Assembly (NCBI GenBank): GCA_002887195.1
Contig: PJAB01000521.1
Span: 1-24,766 of the forward strand
Reading direction: 5' to 3'
Origin: Chrysochromulina parva
Taxonomy: Eukaryota; Haptophyta; Prymnesiales; Chrysochromulinaceae
Length of the DNA: 24,766 nt
The stretch's first letter is position 1; each line of letters begins with the position of its first letter. This document shows, piece by piece, positions 22,505 through 24,766 of the stretch. The notes under the pieces are model-generated. The model was not told where the DNA came from and searched no databases. It worked only from the letters and a program-made list of their open reading frames with translations. Position numbers and translations under genes: made by a program.

Positions 22505-24766
22505 CGCACCGATGACGGTTCCTGTGTGAAGTTGTGCAACTGCGCGCCTGCGCCGCGCTCTGGGCGTGCGTCGCTCGCCGAGCTGATGAACGGGCCGCTC
22601 GTGAGCAATGCGTCGACGGGTTTGGTGGTGCTCAATATGGCGCTAATGTGCATGCCGTACGAGGGAATGAGCGACGCGTATGCTGCGCAGCTCGAGAGTT
22701 GCGCCGAGTTTATCAGTTGGATCTTCATCATCGAGATGGGCCTCAAGCTGTTTGGGATGGGATGCCGTGCCTATTGGAGCGACGGGTGGAACCAGCTCGA
22801 CGGCACCATCGTGATCATGTCCATCGTTGAGATGGCGCTCACGGCGCTCTTTGCCGACTCGGGCACGAACCTGTCGTTCCTGCGGATCTTGCGGATGCTG
22901 CGCGTGGCACGTATGCTGCGTCTCATGCGCTCGTGGAAGGGGCTGTACAAGATCATCAGTACGGTCGTTAGCGCGGTCCCGCAGATGTCGAACGTGCTCA
23001 TCCTCATGCTCCTCATCTGCACCATCTTCGCGCTGCTCGGCATGCAGCTCTTCGGTGGCCAATTCTCGGAGGAGCACGGCTACGGCGACTCGCCGCTACT
23101 GCCCTTGCCGCGCTATAACTTCGACTATTTTGGACCCGCACTCCTCTCCGTCTTCGTCCTCATCACCGGCGGCTGGTTCACCCCCATGCTCGACGGTCTC
23201 AATGTCGGAGGTCCCTCCGCCTCCATCTACTACATCACGGTCACGTGCATCGGCACGTACATCCTGATCAACCTGCTGATCGCCGTGCTGCTCGAGCTCT
23301 TCGCGGAGGACTCGGACGCTGATGGGGAGGCCGACGCCTTCCAAGCCGACAAAGGTCCCAAAGCGGCAGAGGCTGCCCCCGCCCCAGCTCCCCCCGCGCA
23401 GCTCACTGAGGAGGGCTTCGACGCCTCCGACGCGCCGACGGAGGAGAAGGATGACATGGCCCTCGGGTGCCTTCCGCCGAGCGATCCGCTGCGGCGGGCG
23501 GCGCATTACATTATCGAGTTGCCGTCGGTGGACGCGCTGCTGATGACGAGCGTCATTCTTTCTTCGGCGTCTCTCGCATTCGACACGCCGCGGCTCGACG
23601 AGGCCACACTGCTCGCCGAGGTGCTCGCCGTCACAAATGTGCTGTTCACGCTTCTCTTCCTGCTCGAGGCGATCCTCAAGTCGATAGCGTATGGCTTCTA
23701 CGGCTACCTGCGTGACGGGTGGAACGTGCTCGACTTTTCACTGCTCCTCATCTCGATTGGCGCGCTGCTCTCCGAGGTGGTGCCCGCGATCGCCTTTCTG
23801 AAGTCGCTGCGCGCGCTTCGGGTGCTCCGGCCGCTTCGGCTGCTCTCGCGCAATGCAGGCATGCGGATGGTGCTCGTCTCGCTCTTCGAGTCTCTACCGG
23901 CCGTCGTCAACGTTCTCGGGGTCCTGTTTGCCATGCAGCTCGTCTTTGCCATCCTGGGCATGCAACTGTTCATGGGCACCTTTGGCTCGTGTAACGACCC
24001 TTCGCGCCAGCTACCATCAGAGTGCGTCGGCGTGGCTGTGAGAGCCCCGAGCGCACCTCCCGGCCAAAACCACCACGCGCATAGCCACGGACATGGCCAA
24101 ACGCTTTCGCCGCCACCGCCGACCTTGCCCTTTGCGTCTGTCTCGCTTCACTCGCCGCTCCACTCGCCGCTCCACTCGCTGCCGCCCGAGCCCCACGTAG
24201 CCCATCTGTCGCACTCGCCACCGACGCCGATGCTATTGCCGACGCCGTCGCCGCCACCGCTGCAGCTGCCACTGCCGCCACCGCTGCAGCTGCCACTGCC
24301 GTCGCCACCGCCGTCGCCACCGCCGTCGCCGTCCACCTCGCCGCCGCCGCCCGCCGCCTCGCTCGAAGCCGCGCTGGCCGCGCGACCGAGCTTTGCGGCC
24401 GAGTTGAAGACGCTGCACTCGACTGAAGAGCTGCAGGCCTACCTGCATACGTTGCAACAGGAGCGCCCGTGGGACCTCGAGCTGATCCACGCGCATCCGG
24501 AGCAGTTGCTTGCCGCAATTGGCCGGCGACTGCAGACGACGGTGCCTGCGGAGGAGTTGGCTACGAGTCGGCGCCGCGAGCTCAGGGGCGGTGGCGGCGG
24601 CGAAGATGGCGAGGCCTTCGTAGGAGAGCGCCTCTGGCAGAACCCATCGTTTGGCTCGTTCGACAACTTTGGCGACGCGATGCTCTTGCTCTTCGTGCTC
24701 TCGACAGGCGATGATTGGGACTCCGTCATGTTTTGGAGCATGGACTCGCCCTCGGTGCCTGGCGGG
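20402..24766 (+). CDS. Four-domain-type voltage-gated cation channel, domains I to III (3' partial)
   Basis: 1455 codons from ATG at 20402 with no stop to the window end. Residues 1-~200 are a cytosolic N-terminus. Domain I: S1 from ~207; S4 VRSVRALRPLRALKR; pore SFDGW with D489. Domain II: S4 LRILRMLRVARMLRLMR; pore ITGGWFTPML (G923-G924-W925). Domain III: S4 LKSLRALRVLRPLRLLSR; pore STGDDWDSVM with D1437. S6 helices end with FFIVNLFLAVLFQEF (I) and YILINLLIAVLLELFAE (II), classic Cav/Nav S6 ends. All three voltage sensors keep five or six Arg/Lys. The I-II linker has a 14-residue duplication and 13 consecutive Asp. The domain III turret (~1200-1418) holds a His-rich segment (NHHAHSHGHG), HSPLHSPL repeats and Pro-rich tracts. 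Domain IV lies outside the window. Plasma- or flagellar-membrane Ca2+/Na+ channel is the likely role; ion selectivity cannot be fixed from the D/G/D pattern. Confidence 0.9.
22367..22450 (+). repeat. 42-bp tandem duplication in the channel I-II linker
   Basis: Units at 22367-22408 and 22409-22450 start CCTGTGCAGGCGCGCATGGA and are nearly identical, differing only near the 3' end. Each codes for 14 residues (PVQARMEAGKATVA and PVQARMEAGKAAVP). The unit is in frame. Confidence 0.9.
22463..22501 (+). repeat. (GAC)13 microsatellite coding for polyaspartate
   Basis: Thirteen uninterrupted GAC codons at 22463-22501, preceded by AAC-GAC-GAC-AAT, give residues 688-700 of the channel as consecutive Asp. 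It directly follows the 42-bp duplication and precedes domain II. Pure codon use suggests slippage and likely length variation between alleles. Confidence 0.92.

Overview
The window reads as nuclear DNA of a GC-rich, gene-dense unicellular eukaryote, most likely a flagellated alga. A haptophyte is my best guess, but this is inference from style (very high GC, long single-exon genes, Ala/Gly/Pro-rich low-complexity linkers, trefoil and LysM modules bolted onto enzymes) and not from a marker gene. It is clearly eukaryotic: it carries a U2 spliceosomal RNA, a GYF protein, an SPX-RING protein, an SLC17-type carrier, a nucleolin-like protein, a FOP-type centrosomal protein, a NEK-like kinase and a multi-domain voltage-gated cation channel. 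No prokaryotic operon, CRISPR array, integron or intact transposon was seen.

Layout: 1-573, the 3' end of an unrecognised Gly-rich protein; 574-2417, a long non-coding stretch holding a minus-strand U2 snRNA (about 1237-1415); 2418-3032 (-), a GYF-domain protein; 3239-4552 (+), an NTT/ATP-ADP-translocase-like membrane carrier; 5140-7992 (-), a chromatin-type protein combining a Tudor-like N-terminus, Lys/Ala coiled coil, two LysM-like repeats, a GNAT-like half-domain and a chromodomain; 8211-10682 (+), a 2-oxoglutarate/Fe(II) dioxygenase with a C-terminal trefoil-like module; 10914-11705 (+), an SPX-RING ubiquitin ligase; 12456-13880 (-), an SLC17-type carrier; 14042-15355 (+), a nucleolin-like protein with three RRMs; 16066-17337 (-), a FOP/LisH protein; 17520-18272 (+), an orphan nuclease-like domain resembling retroelement endonucleases; 18407-20083 (+), a NEK-like kinase with two WW-like modules; 20402 to the window end (+), the first three domains of a four-domain-type voltage-gated cation channel.

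Four gene pairs are head-to-head with only about 160-220 bp between start codons (GYF/NTT, chromodomain/2OG oxygenase, SLC17/nucleolin, FOP/nuclease-like), so shared divergent promoters appear to be the rule. Possible functional groupings, all inferred, are phosphate homeostasis (SPX-RING beside SLC17) and flagellar/centrosomal biology (FOP, NEK, and a flagellate-type cation channel). The most unusual objects are the chromodomain-LysM-GNAT fusion, the channel with a non-canonical pore signature and a roughly 220-residue His/Pro-rich insertion in the third pore turret, and the oxygenase whose trefoil module seems to have lost both cysteines of one disulfide.
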